Positions 40,681-53,110 of a DNA stretch of 64,000 bases are shown here, piece by piece. Position numbers and translations under genes: made by a program. The notes under the pieces were generated by a model. It saw only the letters and a list, made by a program, of their open reading frames with translations. It did not search any database and was not told where the DNA came from. Source of the DNA: Madurella fahalii (lineage: Eukaryota; Ascomycota; Sordariomycetes; Sordariales); the NCBI GenBank assembly GCA_029876055.1, contig CM056875.1:682001-746000 (forward strand), given 5' to 3'. Within the stretch, counting starts at the first letter, position 1; each line of letters opens with the position of its first letter.

Positions 40681-42146
40681 GAATTACCTACTTCTACACC
40701 TACCTCTGCTGCATGTCCTTACCTACTCTGACCTGTATGTACCTTGGCTTGGGGGAACGCGAGTACCCATGAAGAGGCCGCAGGCGCATGGCAACTGCGT
40801 CGGGGTACATAGCAGGACAGTGGTGATATAGCTGCGCCATGTAATTGGGCCGGGCTCAGGCAGTCAGGCTCGAATGCTTCGAGCTCCGAGGGACCACACG
40901 CGGGCAGCTCCCACCTCTCCCAGCTGCGTTTGCCAGTTGAGCACCGAGGTTGGTTGAGGAAAGCCTCAGGTTCCGCCGCGACCCACTCTTGGGCGTTTCG
41001 GTACCGCTAATGGCTTGGCAGCAACAAGGTACTCGACAGCGAGTGCCGGTGCTCCGTTAACTGGAGACCTTGCCATCGCCACATCATCTGCGTGTCCATC
41101 CTGATGATTGCGGAAAGAAACAAAAAGAGATAGTGAGACGGGAGCGGATATGCCGTGTAGAGAAGAAGAGGAAACACATAGGAAAAGCAGAGAAAAAACA
41201 AACGGCTAATGTGGCCCTGCCGAGCACCATCGAAAGTATGGACGTAACACTCAGCAGCAAACTACTATTACGTCGATCGCCTGGAGTCATCGGCAGCCAG
41301 CAAATCGGCCCCACATGTCCTCGTGGTCCCAGCCTTGTGGACTGGCGACTCTGACGAGAGACATCGACTGTTCAAGTCGTGCCAGAAAATGCCCGGGTGC
41401 CGGGCACGCACTATTCAATTACCAACATCTCTCCATCATGTCTAGTGTTCCCCGCGCAGCCTTCTCTTCGTGTCAACCTTGCCCCACCTCTGGGCTGTAT
41501 GCGCCAACAGCTCCCTTGGCAGGATACGCCAAACGGAGCCACTGGGCCAACTCGTGGACAGCTCTGTCCTGGGATTGCTGGGCGGCACTGCATTGGATCA
41601 TCTGGCTGAGGAAGCGCACGGCGAATCGCATGCGGCGCTGGCCCGAGTCCGCAGCCCCGTCAGGCATCCTTGATGCGGGCTGGCGGGGTTCTGGATTGAG
41701 GCGGTCCAAGCAGTTCTGGTCTGGCGCTCTCCAAGCCAAACACCCGCCCAAACCATGATACCCTAACCTTTACTTAACATTAGAGTACACCCACCCCCAG
41801 GCAAGTGACTCTCTGGGTGGTCAAAATGGTACGGTAATTAAAGTAAGGTACATCCTGCCGTAACTGCTTTTAGCTTCCGGTCGTTGCATGAGCCAGAGCG
41901 GCTGTTGCTTCCTCCGAGCCTAGGAGTCGTTGAACGCCCTGAGCTCGGTCGTCCCACCAGACATCATCGAGTCTCCCACAGCTCAACGTTGAGCCACTCG
42001 GCTCTCGCGTCCCCCGCATGCAAGACCTGAGGCCTACTGTGTAAAGCGGTTCCGCTCTGTCCCCTCGTCCGACTTCAAACCCCGACTTTCCCCTGCCCGC
42101 ATTTGACGTTGCAGTCTTCCCGTGATCCTTCGTCAAGCTGCCCCAG
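40681..42146. other. Divergent promoter region, no gene seen
   Basis: About 1.5 kb between divergent start sites. ORFs of 147 and 206 codons overlap the start of the Hsp70-like gene or lack any motif. A C/T-rich leader precedes the ATG at 42147. No TATA box was clear. Confidence 0.45.
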
Positions 42147-44216
42147 ATGGACTTCGAACAGCTCTCGATCAACGAACGGAAGATTATTGTCGGCATCGAC
42201 TTTGGCACGACGTACTCTGGCGTGGCGTGGGCGGAGACGCAGCGTCCCGACCGCCGAGTCGCTATTACAGCATGGCCAATCTCAAAAACCAGCCGCGAGG
42301 GCGAGTCTTCTGACAAGGTCCCTACCAAGCTCCGGTACAATGGCGACAGTGTCGAATGGGGTTTCTCAATCCCCGTCCATGCGGCCCCGGACGAAGTAGT
42401 CGAGTGGTTCAAGCTGTGCGTCCCTACTTTTCCTTCCTCCAGTTCTTCAGCTAAATTGTTCCAGCGATCTGGACCCCTCTCTCCAGTCAATGGGAGCCGC
42501 GGTGGGCGGTGCAGCGGCGCGAGGGGGCCGCAATGTCGACAAATTGGTCACGGATTACATGTCGGCTCTTGGTGACCATCTCATGTACACGCTGAGAGAG
42601 AAGCTCGGAGAAGGAGTTGTTAGGAGCACTCCGCTCGAGTTCGTCGTCACCGTCCCTGCCATCTGGAGCGACCTGGCCAAAGACAAGACGAAACAAGCGT
42701 GTCAGCGGGCAGCTGGCCTCTCGGCGACGAAATCGCCCATCCATCTCGTTTCCGAGCCCGAGGCTGCCGCCATCTACGCTCTCCACGGTCTTGACCCCCA
42801 CGGCCTCCAAATCGGTGACAGGTAAACCTCACCGATTCAAGAGGATCAACTTGCTCGAGTCTGCTAACTAGACTAAAGCTTCGTGATCTGTGATGCCGGC
42901 GGCGGCACTGTCGATCTCATCTCTTACACCATCACCGGCCTCAGGCCTATCCTTGAAGTCCAGGAAGCCACACCCGGTACCGGTGCGCTCTGCGGCTCTA
43001 CCTTCCTGAACATGAGGTTTGCCAAGTTTCTCAAGGCCAAGCTAGGTAAGGAAGAAGGCTTCGATGATGAGGTTCTTGCCGATGCGATGGAGAAATTCGA
43101 GAAGACGGTATGTATCAGCCCCCATGGCACAGCTTGCACCACTGACGTGCTCCTCAGGTCAAACGTCAGTTCACCCTGAATGCACCTCCCGACGAGACAT
43201 ACACCATCCCCGTGGGCGGCCTAGCAAACAACAGGGAGCTGGGCATTAGCCGCGGACGGTATGCGCTCAAGGTGGGTACCAGCTTTCCAAGAGCGCGGCC
43301 TTCATCCCGCTGACCAGGTTCCGCTCCAGGCGTCTGACGTGCAGGTCATCTTTGAACCCGTGGTGCAAGAAGTCATCAAGCTGGTCAAGGAGCAGATTAC
43401 GTCTAGCAAGGTCCCGATCAAGGCCGTGCTGTTAGTAGGGGGCTTCGGCGCATCCAATTACCTCAAGGAGCGGCTCCGGAACTCGATCGACAGGAAGATC
43501 CAGATCATGCAGCCTCCCAACGCGTGGCTTGCCGTCGTCCATGGCGCCGTCATGAAAGGGCTGGCGCAGAGCGCGCCGGAGAAGCTCACCATGGTCAAGG
43601 TCCAGAACCGAAAGGCCCGCAAGCACTACGGCACCGAGTGGCGGACGCGCTACGACGAGAAGCTTCACTATAACCTTCGCAACAAGAAGCACTGGTGCGG
43701 GCTCGACGGCTGCTGGAAGGTGTACACGATGGAGTGGTTCATCAAGAAGGGCGACGCCGTGTCCGAGAACGAGCCGTTCTTCACCAGCTTCGTCTGGACC
43801 GGCCCCGTGAGCCAGGGCCGCATCAGGAAGATCAAGATGGACATCTACGCCGACCGCACCGCCCGGGACGCCCCCATCGCTAAGGACGAGAACGTCTCGC
43901 TGCTCTGCCACGTCGAGGCCGACGTCAGCCACATCCCCGAAAACCAGCTGCACCGGCGGAGGGGCAACGATGGCCAGGTGAGTTTGCTAGACCGTTTGCT
44001 GCGATGAGACCGGACCCTCGCACTGACCCATCTCCGCAGTGGTACTACGAGCTGAACTGCAAAATCGAGGCAGTGTGTAAGTGTATCGAGAACGGCGCGT
44101 TGATCAATCACCCCCGATGCTAATCCCTGCATGCCCCAGACCTTTCGGCGTCGACCCAGTACACGCTGCTGTACAACAACCAGCGGTACAACTCGGTCAC
44201 GGCCGAGTATGTATGA
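42147..44216 (+). CDS. Hsp70-like ATPase of the HSPA12 type
   Basis: Seven exons: 42147-42415, 42465-42821, 42879-43107, 43158-43271, 43330-43977, 44040-44076, 44140-44216; 576 residues. Introns are 49-63 bp with normal GT...AG ends. The actin/Hsp70 ATPase signature is complete: phosphate 1 GIDFGTTYSGVAW (residue 16), phosphate 2 VICDAGGGTVDLISY, adenosine motif AVLLVGGFGASNYL, plus LVSEPEAAAIYAL. There is no typical Hsp70 substrate-binding domain or C-terminal EEVD, so it belongs with the short, divergent Hsp70-like proteins common in filamentous fungi. The last third is basic and Trp/Tyr-rich. It is probably cytosolic; partners are unknown. The reading frame closes exactly with these splices. 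Confidence 0.88.
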
Positions 44217-45097
44217 GGCAGCCACGACTGCGCTCCACGCTTGGATAGGAGTTTTATGGTTTAGGAGCGGCGTTACAAGGATTGAGAGAAACAGAGAGAG
44301 GGGGAGAGAGAGGAGAGAGAAGAGAGAGAGAGGGGCGGGGGGGGGGGGGGGAAATAACTGGGGTGCTCTGAAAGAGTGTGCCTGATGATGGCACGATAGC
44401 ATGGGAAGTTTGAACGGCATAGCATCGCCATCCTGAATTATGCTCCTTTGTATGTCATCGTTTCGCTCATAACGGGAGATTCACAATATGTAATGATCAA
44501 ATGAGTTGGGGTTTTGTGATGCATTGCCTGTCGCTGTTTGCCGCTTCCAGCAGTTACCCACGGCTTCTTGGACCCTTGTGTCCATGGGTTTGCCTTGATA
44601 CTGAATCCGGGAGGATGTCGTTTTGAGGAAGAATACCGATGGGACCAGGAAGAGTACGTTTGGTGTGCTAGTCTGTGTCGACGTAGTTACTAGCTAGAAA
44701 GTTCTGGGACGGAGTCGGCTGTGGTGTTTCGAATGCACTATGTACACCTGTTTGCGCATCATTGATGATTGCCGATTGTTGCGCCCTCTAAAAGAGGATT
44801 TCTATTGATATTACATTTGGTACTACCAACTGCGAATGTTGTGTCCTTGCGTCATAACCCTACTCGTCGACTTGGTGATGCACTAATGGGACATCACGCG
44901 GCCGTATGCAACGCTTCATCTAGACAACAAGACTCCTTCACCGGCATAACCCCCTGAGGGCCCCCCACCCACATCCACCCGGAATCCAAACGCCGGTTAG
45001 CACCTGTCCCAAACGCTCGATAAACCAGGGGCAGTAAATAGATTCCTTCTAGCAATCACCCCACCACCAATGGTAGTGCCCCCCCCCCCCCCCAAGG
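44217..45097. other. Convergent 3' region with GA-rich tract and G15/C15 runs
   Basis: A GA-rich low-complexity tract (44285-44335) leads into a run of 15 G (44337-44351). A run of 15 C lies at 45079-45093 beside the bromodomain gene stop. Nothing coding was recognised between. Confidence 0.6.
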
Positions 45098-48000
45098 CTA
45101 ATTTCTAGCAACCCGCCTCCTCTTGACTGCACCGCCCACGGTCTCGGTCTCAGTACCGGTTTGCTCGTCCCCGTCGTCCCCCTCATCCTTGACGCTCTCC
45201 GGCCCGTGGCCCTGCACGCTCGCCTGCCGGGTGCTCGTCCCCGTCGCCAGGCCGCCAGGCGGGGCGCTCCGCTGGATCTCGGCCGAGCGCAGCTCACTAA
45301 GCAGTTTCTCGACCTCGACGAACATGGCGCGGGCGTCGTTAACAACACCAAACTCGTCCACCTTATAGCCGAGTACGTTGTCCTGGTGGGCGCCACCATC
45401 CTGGCCGTCATCCCGATCGACGTCTCGCAGAAATGCGGGCCCGGGGCCGTGGTACGGGTCTGGGTTGTACATGATGGCGTTGGAGAACATGTGGGCGAGC
45501 TCGCGGTCGAGTTGGCCGCTGTTGATGATGCTCTTAGGCGGGACAAGCTCCTCGGTGCGCGGGAGCCAGACGCTGCTGGTACCTGGATCGCCGTCCGGCA
45601 ACGCGGCCGCTGCCTGGGCGGCCGCTCTATTCCCGTGGTTGATGGCGGCGCGGATCGTCTTGAGATCTTGCGGATGTTTGACCACCTTATGGTAGCCCGG
45701 CGCATCCTTGTCGCGGATGGGCGCGGCAAACATGTTCGCCGATCGGTGATGGATGATCTGCTCCATGGCGGAGCCGCTAACTTTGTTAAAGGATCGGGTC
45801 CAGAGAACTAGCTTGGGCACATCGGTTGACACCGGCCCCTCCGAAAGCCCATCTCGCAGCTGGCTCACTCTCGGGGTGTGGACCGGGGTAGGCGTCAGGT
45901 CCTCTCGCTTCCGTTTTGTTGGCCGTGGAGGCCGGGGCCGGCCTGGCACGCTCTCATCGGCTGTAGTGTCGCCAGTCTCGGTTGAAGGCCGCGGTGTCGT
46001 CGCCTCATCCTTGACTCTAGGTGGTTCCGGCTCAGCGGCAGCCTGCGACGCCCGCTTGGCTTGCGCGCTTGGTGTATGAGTCGGCATCGACCCAGCATCC
46101 TGGACACCCTCCACCGTACGCGATCGACCAGACTTGCGCTTCGTGCCAGGTGTTTCCGTCGGCCGTTCTGCTGTCTGCGCCGCCTTCGCTGCCCTTTGAT
46201 TCGTAGACAACGGCGCCAGGGTTGGGCTGGCTGGTTCGAACGCAGGACTCGGAACATCGTCGTGGCCAAGGCGCACCTCGAATCCCTGTTTGGGAGTAGC
46301 AGGCGTTGAGTTTGATTTCCATGCTGTGCCGCTACCTTTAGCCAGCCATTGAGGCAAATTCATGGCAGGCGTCTGGGGAGCGGACGGGGCGGGGCTGAAC
46401 CGCGCGGGCGGGGTGGGCGTTGCGGCAACAGGCAGTCGCGGGTGAATGCGGTCTACTGCTGTCGTACGAGGCGCTTGGTACGGAGAGTGGTAGACCCGCG
46501 GCCCATCCGGACCAGTGGGTGCAGGGGAGTGAACGGCATGGGGCGCGGGTTGCTGACTGTATGGCGGTGGCGCTTGCAGATCGGGCGGCTGTGGCCGGTG
46601 CTGGGTGGGAGCAGCGATGCCATGGCCGGGTCTGGAGGGGGCCGTAGCTGGCGGAGCCGATGGCGGAGGGGCTACTGGGCTCCGTCCTTTGTGAGGGTGC
46701 ACTGGGCTTGCACGGCCCTGTGTAGTCTGGGCGGCTTGAACCTGGGAGGTATGCACTGGAGTGGAAAGCGGATAGCCTTGGTATGGGGGCGGGTGGTACG
46801 GGGGCTGTGGTTGAGTTACGCCGCTTGCAGCAGCGTTTGGAAGCAGTGATTGCTGTCTGCCTGGTACTGGTCCGCCGCCTACCTCCGCGGGGGCCCTCAC
46901 AGGCGAAGACTGGAGGGGAGGCGCGAACTGGCTGGTAGAGTGCGGAGGGATCAAGCCCTGTTGAGGCAGAGGCCTACCAGACTGCGCCTGCAATGGCAGC
47001 GGGGAAGAATGCGGTGGCGGCTGTTGCTGAGCAGGCCGCTGTGATGGCAAGATGTGCGGCAAGGGTGGGTATATGCTGGAGGCTTGGTGCTGCGAGCTCG
47101 TGATTGTTGTCTGCCGCGGACTGGGAACGTTTGGCTGGTAGGGTGGCTCCCACTTCAGTTGGCCCTGGGCGGGTACGGGGGATTGCCTGGCGCCGGCACT
47201 TTCCGGCGGTTGTAGGCCCTCAGCAGGAGTAGGTGTGGGCGCCTGGGGCTGGAAGGTGGGCGCTCCCTGTGGCGCCTGGAGGACTTGTGGCGTTCCGTTC
47301 GGGGGTTTTGGTGTTTCCGGATGTCTTGCAGCGGGAACCCTGGACGCATCCTGTTGACCAAGCTGCGGGGATCGCGTAACTTGAGGGTACGGCGGAGCGG
47401 GGGACCGGGGACCTGGGGATGCCCTCTCTGGAGCCGCCTGCTGCGGAGGCGATGGCCCGGTCCTGGCGTCCTGACGAGGTGGCGGGTGCGGTAATAGCGG
47501 CTGTAACGGCCGCAGAGATTGCGGTGCTGGTTGCGCGATCGGTTGTTGCGGTATTGGTTTGGGCGACGCCTTAGGCGAGGGGCCAACGCCGTTAACCAGC
47601 CCGGTATCGTGTTTGCCCGCGACATCTTGGACACCATTTGGACTCTGGGGTCTCAACTCGTCATCGGCATCCCCTCGCACTTCGGCCTTCTCTAACTCGA
47701 TGATTTCACTGTGCAGCTGATCAAGCTGCCGCTCGTACTGTTGGATCTCATCAAACGCGTGTCGCACGTAGGCGTCGTGCAGTTTGCGATGGGCCGACTC
47801 GATTTTCTCTACATGCTGGCGGGCGTCTCTCAGGGTCTGCGGCGGGGATGGCTGCGACTTGGGCTTCTTCGAGACGGGCGACAGGGTGCCGTCAGGCAGA
47901 GGGGTACTCTCGCTTTCTGTTTTCAACTCCTCCCACAAAAGCTGCAGGAAGAGCTCTTGCAGAGCCTCGGCGCTAAGTCTTGTGGCATCGTAGGTCGAGT

Positions 48001-48136
48001 CATTCTTGACGAGCTGGTTGTTCTGGAGGGCTTCCGCGATGCTCGCAAACGCGGCGGCCTCGAGGCCGTACTGGGCAATGCCACGGAACAACAGGAGAGT
48101 CTCGAGCGGTGTATGGGGTGTCGGCGTAGTATTCAT
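45098..48136 (-). CDS. Bromodomain protein (Bdc1/BRD8-like, probable NuA4 subunit)
   Basis: A single-exon ORF; from the ATG at 48136 (MNTTPTPHTPLETLLLF) it gives 1012 residues. An ATG at 48205 would add 23 residues. The N-terminal 60 residues (LETLLLFRGIAQYG, YDATRLSAEALQELFLQLL) resemble the start of fungal Bdc1/BRD8-type subunits of the NuA4 acetyltransferase. A coiled coil follows (residues about 105-150), then some 500 residues of Pro/Gln-rich low-complexity sequence. The C-terminal bromodomain, at about 765-960, has FNKVSGSAMEQIIHHRSANMF-type helix Z, HPQDLKTIRAAI and the acetyl-lysine-binding Asn in AIMYNPDPY, with a 40-residue insertion before the last helices. It is nuclear and reads acetylated histones. 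The NuA4 assignment is by resemblance of both ends, not certain. Confidence 0.78.
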   Translation of the reverse strand: MNTTPTPHTPLETLLLFRGIAQYGLEAAAFASIAEALQNNQLVKNDSTYDATRLSAEALQELFLQLLWEELKTESESTPLPDGTLSPVSKKPKSQPSPPQTLRDARQHVEKIESAHRKLHDAYVRHAFDEIQQYERQLDQLHSEIIELEKAEVRGDADDELRPQSPNGVQDVAGKHDTGLVNGVGPSPKASPKPIPQQPIAQPAPQSLRPLQPLLPHPPPRQDARTGPSPPQQAAPERASPGPRSPAPPYPQVTRSPQLGQQDASRVPAARHPETPKPPNGTPQVLQAPQGAPTFQPQAPTPTPAEGLQPPESAGARQSPVPAQGQLKWEPPYQPNVPSPRQTTITSSQHQASSIYPPLPHILPSQRPAQQQPPPHSSPLPLQAQSGRPLPQQGLIPPHSTSQFAPPLQSSPVRAPAEVGGGPVPGRQQSLLPNAAASGVTQPQPPYHPPPYQGYPLSTPVHTSQVQAAQTTQGRASPVHPHKGRSPVAPPPSAPPATAPSRPGHGIAAPTQHRPQPPDLQAPPPYSQQPAPHAVHSPAPTGPDGPRVYHSPYQAPRTTAVDRIHPRLPVAATPTPPARFSPAPSAPQTPAMNLPQWLAKGSGTAWKSNSTPATPKQGFEVRLGHDDVPSPAFEPASPTLAPLSTNQRAAKAAQTAERPTETPGTKRKSGRSRTVEGVQDAGSMPTHTPSAQAKRASQAAAEPEPPRVKDEATTPRPSTETGDTTADESVPGRPRPPRPTKRKREDLTPTPVHTPRVSQLRDGLSEGPVSTDVPKLVLWTRSFNKVSGSAMEQIIHHRSANMFAAPIRDKDAPGYHKVVKHPQDLKTIRAAINHGNRAAAQAAAALPDGDPGTSSVWLPRTEELVPPKSIINSGQLDRELAHMFSNAIMYNPDPYHGPGPAFLRDVDRDDGQDGGAHQDNVLGYKVDEFGVVNDARAMFVEVEKLLSELRSAEIQRSAPPGGLATGTSTRQASVQGHGPESVKDEGDDGDEQTGTETETVGGAVKRRRVARN

Positions 48137-48205
48137 GCCCCAAACTCCACCCCGCGGGGGACCGAGGGGACCGTCGCGCCTCTGGAGAAGATGAAGCGGC
48201 GCCAC

Positions 48206-50460
48206 GATCTACCAGTTCCGTCAGCGATTCCCTTGCGCCCGGCCACCGCGTACTGCCGCTGCGCCGAAATTTACGCGACAAACACGTACCGACAGCCCGA
48301 GCCCGACGCTCCTGTCAATTCGCGATGGAGGTGTATTGTTGGGATGGTTAGCGGTGGGGGAATGTCTTGTTGTACTTGGCTGTTCGCTTCGCAGTGGCGA
48401 TGATTTTTTTGGATCGCGAGGACTCGCAAATCACGTGAGCCGGCGGTTTGCTGCGGTCGATTCTCTTCGCTTGATGATCGCCGGGAAGCCCGAGATGGTG
48501 AAATTCCAGTGTTGTCTGGATGAGATTGGTCAGTCGAGAAACCCGCGAGGTGGAAGAGGTTTGCTTGGCAGCTGGAGTCGGGCTGCGGGCTGCGGGCTGC
48601 GGATTCTTACAATACGCGATACTCGCGAATACATGCACGTGACACACATTAGTAACCTCACTGCGCGCGTTGTATTCTCGGGTTCTGAACGCTCTATCTT
48701 GTCTTCTAGCCCTCTTTAACTCTTGAAAATATGCTCGGTGACGTTTGGATATGTTTTGGATATGAATGGTCTTCGTCCCGTAGCTATTCAGTCGGGTCTC
48801 GCTACCATGATCAATCGGATGCTTTTCTGTTTCGAAAGCTCTGCTCAAATTTGGCCTGGGAACAGAGGTTTTTTTTTTTTTTCTCTTTTTTTCCCTTTTG
48901 GGTCTGGCAGGGAATTGTTGCTACGTGCGCGCCCCACCGCAGTCGTAGCTCCAAACTCTCCCGAGCTGCGTGAGGCAACACAGAGTCCGAGGGTTCAGGT
49001 GGTAGCTGCTAGGCTGTTAAGTACATACGGGAATCCGTTTGCGAGAGGGCGTAACGTGGTAGTGCGCTGAAGGCTTCTGGTGTTTTGAAGGACTCGAGGC
49101 AGCTGATGAACACAGCTGACTTTTTTGCCCTGAGGGCTAATTCACGCCCCTGGCTCTTGAGCCTCGAAGATAGCCCTACAAAGTCATCTGAGCCCTCTCT
49201 TGCCTTCACGTTTATATCTCAGTTGCTCTGGGGGGTTCCTTTACATTGCATCTTGAGTCGTGAGTCGCAGTCCGTTTGCCTGGCAAGGCTAGCGAGTGAG
49301 AGGCGCATGTTTGGCCATGGGAATTGCAAACATTGAACGGTGGCATGTTCTGCATGATCAATAAAAGAGCTCAGCTGGTGTGGCTGGCCAACGATGCGAT
49401 GTCCGTCTCCCGAAGCATGCAGCCCATTCTCTGGCAAAACGGGCCTGATAATTATTGCAAAATGAGATGTCATTATGCGCTGGGCGATGATACCCGGTCC
49501 CGCGTTCAATGTGGAATTGCGTGCCGTTGCACCAAATCTCGGCAGCGCACCCAATCTGGAGATTTGGATCATCCCCGGGATCCCACCACAAGCAATCGAA
49601 TTGCGAAATGCTTCCAGTGCTCCCCGCAAACCCACGTTAGCGGCCGTTCTTGGCAGCCTTCGGCGCAGGGCTCGGGGGCCTGCCTGCTGCGCGCGGTCCG
49701 AGTCAGCAGGGCCGAAATCAACATGGGACCCATTTCAGACAGGACGATCTCGAGCGTCGACAAAGACGTGGTTCGTACAGGTCTGAGCTCGTTCCAATTG
49801 CGTCGAGTCTGTCATCCGTCAAACTCGGGGTCCTCGGTGGTCACATTGCTTCGACTTGTGCCTTCGGCGGTCGGCTTGGGGGGGTCAGAACCGAATGGTT
49901 GAACTGTACGTGTTGCATTGTCCAAGTGAACATTGCCATGACCCCGCGAACCCCTGACAGCGCCGAGGAGACCATCCCGGAATAGGCTGCTGAAGTCACA
50001 GGCTGTCAGGAGGCGTCTGCGCCTTGTGCAGCAGGGTGACGCTAGCGGATTGCCGCTTGCCGGCCAGCTGGGACCCTTTGATTAGCCACAGCAGCATACA
50101 TATTTCATAACTTGATGAAAGACGGCTTATCCCCAAACCCGCTCCCACCTTTGCGACTCTCTTGCCCCAAAATCCCAAGACCCTCCTCAGACCGTCCCAC
50201 CGTCCCGCTGTCTCACAACGCACTGCTCTCGACTCCGCAACAAGCGCTTTTCAGAAGCTATCAAAATTTGACAATGTCGGACCAAGAGATGGACCGCGAA
50301 TGGAAGCCAAATGGCCGACGCCCGCAATCGTGGGTCCGCCCCCCCTATTAGCTGCATCGCAGCATTCATGAGAGCACAGCACAGCACATGCCGCGCGCGA
50401 CGTTGAGGCAGAGAAGAAATTGGCTGACTTGCATCGCGATAATGCAGCACAATCGCCCAG
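48206..50460. other. Long intergenic region, no supported gene
   Basis: About 2.25 kb. ORFs of 100-192 codons (for example 49324-49902 plus) have no domain, no repeats of conserved type and biased composition. There is a T15-type run at 48870-48890. A short ORF at 50274 (MSDQEMDREWKPNG) directly precedes the next gene and might be a 5' exon or upstream ORF, but no in-frame splice to it was found. Confidence 0.4.
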
Positions 50461-51236
50461 ATGTTTTCGCAGGAGTTGATGGACATCTTCCGCATCGACA
50501 ACAGCGTCGCGGACCTGGATGAGCAGGTGGACAAGCGGTCAGTTGTCGCCCGCATATGCACAATACACACACCCCCACCAAGGACGCCGTCGCCGACCAC
50601 TCTACGGCGCCCGCGCCCCTCCTGACCAGCCAACACGCAACCCGGGCCAGCTGCTAGCCAGCTAGAGCAGTTCGCTGATGCATCCCGTCGCAATGCAGGA
50701 AACAGCAAATCAACTCTCAGACATCCGAGCTCGAGGCTCTCGAGGCGCGCATCCGCGAAATGGAACAGCGACTGAAGAAGCAGAACGGCGTCCCCAGCGG
50801 ATCCGGACAAGCAGCAGGCTCCAATGACCCAAACGCCCCTCCGCCGCCTCCCGAAAAGGATTACTCGGCGCAGCAGAACAAGTACGGTGGTAGCCGGCCG
50901 GGCACAGCCAGGCAGAGCCAGCAGGCAGTCCCGGGAGCTCTCCCGCCCACCCCTGTGGGAAGCGAAGGTGATTACGAGCCTCCCGTTACCTGTCCTCTCC
51001 GAATCGCCTCCCAGTCGCCAGCGTCGCGCTCCCAAGCGCAATCACACCTGCGTGGATCTCCAAACACCCGCGGCGTCTCCCCTTCCCCGTCCTCCACCTC
51101 GTCCACTGCGCGAGTGAAGAGAGTGTCTGCCTCGGGAGGCGATTCGGACTCTGTCAAGTCCGTGTCCGGGAATTCAACGTTTGCTGACTATGTCATTGTT
51201 TCCGTGCCAGACGGCGACCGCGAGCGCGATGCCTAG
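50461..51236 (+). CDS. Small coiled-coil protein, unknown function
   Basis: Join 50461-50537 and 50699-51236, 204 residues. The intron is 161 bp (GTCAGT, branch GCTGATGC, ATGCAG) and restores DKRKQQINSQTSELEALEA in frame. Residues about 12-60 are a strong coiled coil with heptads (IDNSVADLDEQVDKRK, LEALEARIREMEQRLKK). The rest is Pro/Ser-rich and disordered, ending in FADYVIVSVPDGDRERDA. The ATG sits directly after an acceptor-like CGCCCAG, so an upstream non-coding or coding exon is possible. Such short proteins often act as adaptor or complex subunits. I recognise no family. Confidence 0.65.
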
Positions 51237-53045
51237 GTTTTGGCGCTGCTAACCTGACGGGCCTGCCCCCAGGGTGCCCCTGCCCTTCGGGTCCCCCCTC
51301 CCTCGGCGGACTTAGCAACGGTCCCAGGGGGCTGGTTCGCCCTTCCCTTGGCTATCCAACTCCCCTCAGGAACCCGGCTGCTCAGCGTGGAGACCTAGAC
51401 AAACCGATTTCACGGCGGGAACGACTACGACACGATGATTTCTATACCCCCACACGCTAGATATTCTTAATTGCATGCAGCGCAGCGGCCGCTAACCCGC
51501 GGCCCCAAGGTCCGGACCCTAGCCCCGATTGTGACGTCTACGCATGGAATCACGCGGGAGCGAAGCCAATGCAGGAGCCTACGGACCCTCTCCGCGTCGG
51601 ATGCTGCGCGAATGTGGCCAACCTTGCATACTTCATAGATCATGTTCCCAGCAGCACGTCACCATACCTGCCAGCAGCATCGTCATCCTGCGCTCACAAG
51701 ACCTTGGATAATCGCGGAGTCATCCTCCCTGCCCGGCACCTTTCTTGCTTCCAAGTTTTGTTTCTTTTTTCACATTTCTTTTTCTATTTTCTATTTTTAT
51801 TTTTGCTTGGGAAGGGTTCAATTGCATGGCGTTTTGTCTCTCGTAAGGAGGAGTAATGAGCTCAGGAGAAGCACGCAGATGAATGAACGAGTCGCACTTG
51901 TTCGTTCTGTGCCGAAAGGGGATACCACCTGTACATAGACGTACATCATGTCATGTGGCGCGAGTTAGAAACTGCCAATGCATGTTGGATATACATCGAC
52001 CTTGCGCGGTTGTTGCCGTAATTTGCCCATGTACACCGTTTTGGGGCCAAAATCAGGGGTCACTGGTTCAGGCGCGCTGATTATGCCGAGCCATCAGCCA
52101 AAATACCCACGAGCGCGATGAGCCTCTTCAAACACCTCAACCTGCGAGATCATTGGGGATCAAACTTGTCACGGGCCCAGAGGCTCCATCTTGACACCTG
52201 ATCCAACTTAACCAAGCAAATAGAGCACTACACAGTTAGCAAGGCCCATCCGTCGTCAGAGCCAATGCCACCGGCAGGCAATCAGCAAGTTGAAAGTTGA
52301 ACGCGTGCCATAAGACACACCAGTCGTAGCATGTCATTTGCCCGCGTGCCAAGCCTCAGGGTCCGTACAACATGTTAGTTTGTAGCCGTTATAGAACTTT
52401 AAGGGACGTGATAACTAACGTACACCTTTCATCACCGGCTTACCGACGTATGGTATGGCGCTATCACCATATATGATTTCCCTTCCCCTCCGTTTCACCT
52501 TTTTTTTTTAAGCAAAGAAAAAATTGTACCTTTTCTTTCTTTAGAAAATACAACGTGATGGTCGGCGTGATAACGCAGAGATGACAACAGCAATCCGCTG
52601 CCTCCTTAGTCGTATAGCTCATCCAGCAAGTATCCGTTGTGGTTACCGTCCATGGATACCGCTGATGACAGTTCTCAAATAATGATCCTCACAGAGCAGA
52701 AAGCTAAGCAATTGCCACGCATCAACCTCAATGCTTCCCGCTAGCATGCATTAGCCCCGCAGGCTACGGCTAAACAGGACTTCAGACACATGCAGTTGAG
52801 GGATGACAACTTGCCATAACATACGCACAAGCCACCGTTTACATCCGAGCGTCCAACACCCCAAGCAGGGAATACATAGGTGCCAAAAACACAAGTCTTC
52901 ACTTCTCGACGAGGATCTTTTTAAATCTTTACATGATTTACAAGCCGAATCTCTACTACGATCCCGCCCTGCCAAAACTCCAGCCCTGTGCCCCCCCCCC
53001 CAAAAACAATGCATGCTCTTCTTAGTCTAGGTACAGTACTACCTA
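51237..53045. other. Convergent 3' region, no gene seen
   Basis: About 1.8 kb with T-rich tracts (51765-51800 and 52500-52545) and a C10 run at about 52990. Nothing coding was recognised. It contains the 3' ends of the coiled-coil gene and of LHS1. Confidence 0.5.
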
Positions 53046-53079
53046 CTATAGCTCGTCCCGCTTCCGCTCACCCTCCTCC

Positions 53080-53110
<31 letters not shown>

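Noticed and set aside
40076..40831. 251-codon plus-strand ORF
   Set aside because: Overlaps the coiled-coil gene on the opposite strand; Ser/Arg-rich shadow without motif.
41870..42490. 206-codon minus-strand ORF
   Set aside because: Overlaps exon 1 of the Hsp70-like gene, whose GIDFGTTYSG motif is decisive.
45161..45811. 216-codon plus-strand ORF
   Set aside because: Antisense to the bromodomain, which carries conserved motifs on the minus strand.
49324..49902. 192-codon plus-strand ORF
   Set aside because: No domain, odd composition and no splice or promoter signals; kept as intergenic.
50274..50350. MSDQEMDREWKPNG ORF as first exon of the 50461 gene
   Set aside because: A GTGGGT donor is present, but splicing to the acceptor before 50461 shifts the frame and stops after a few codons.
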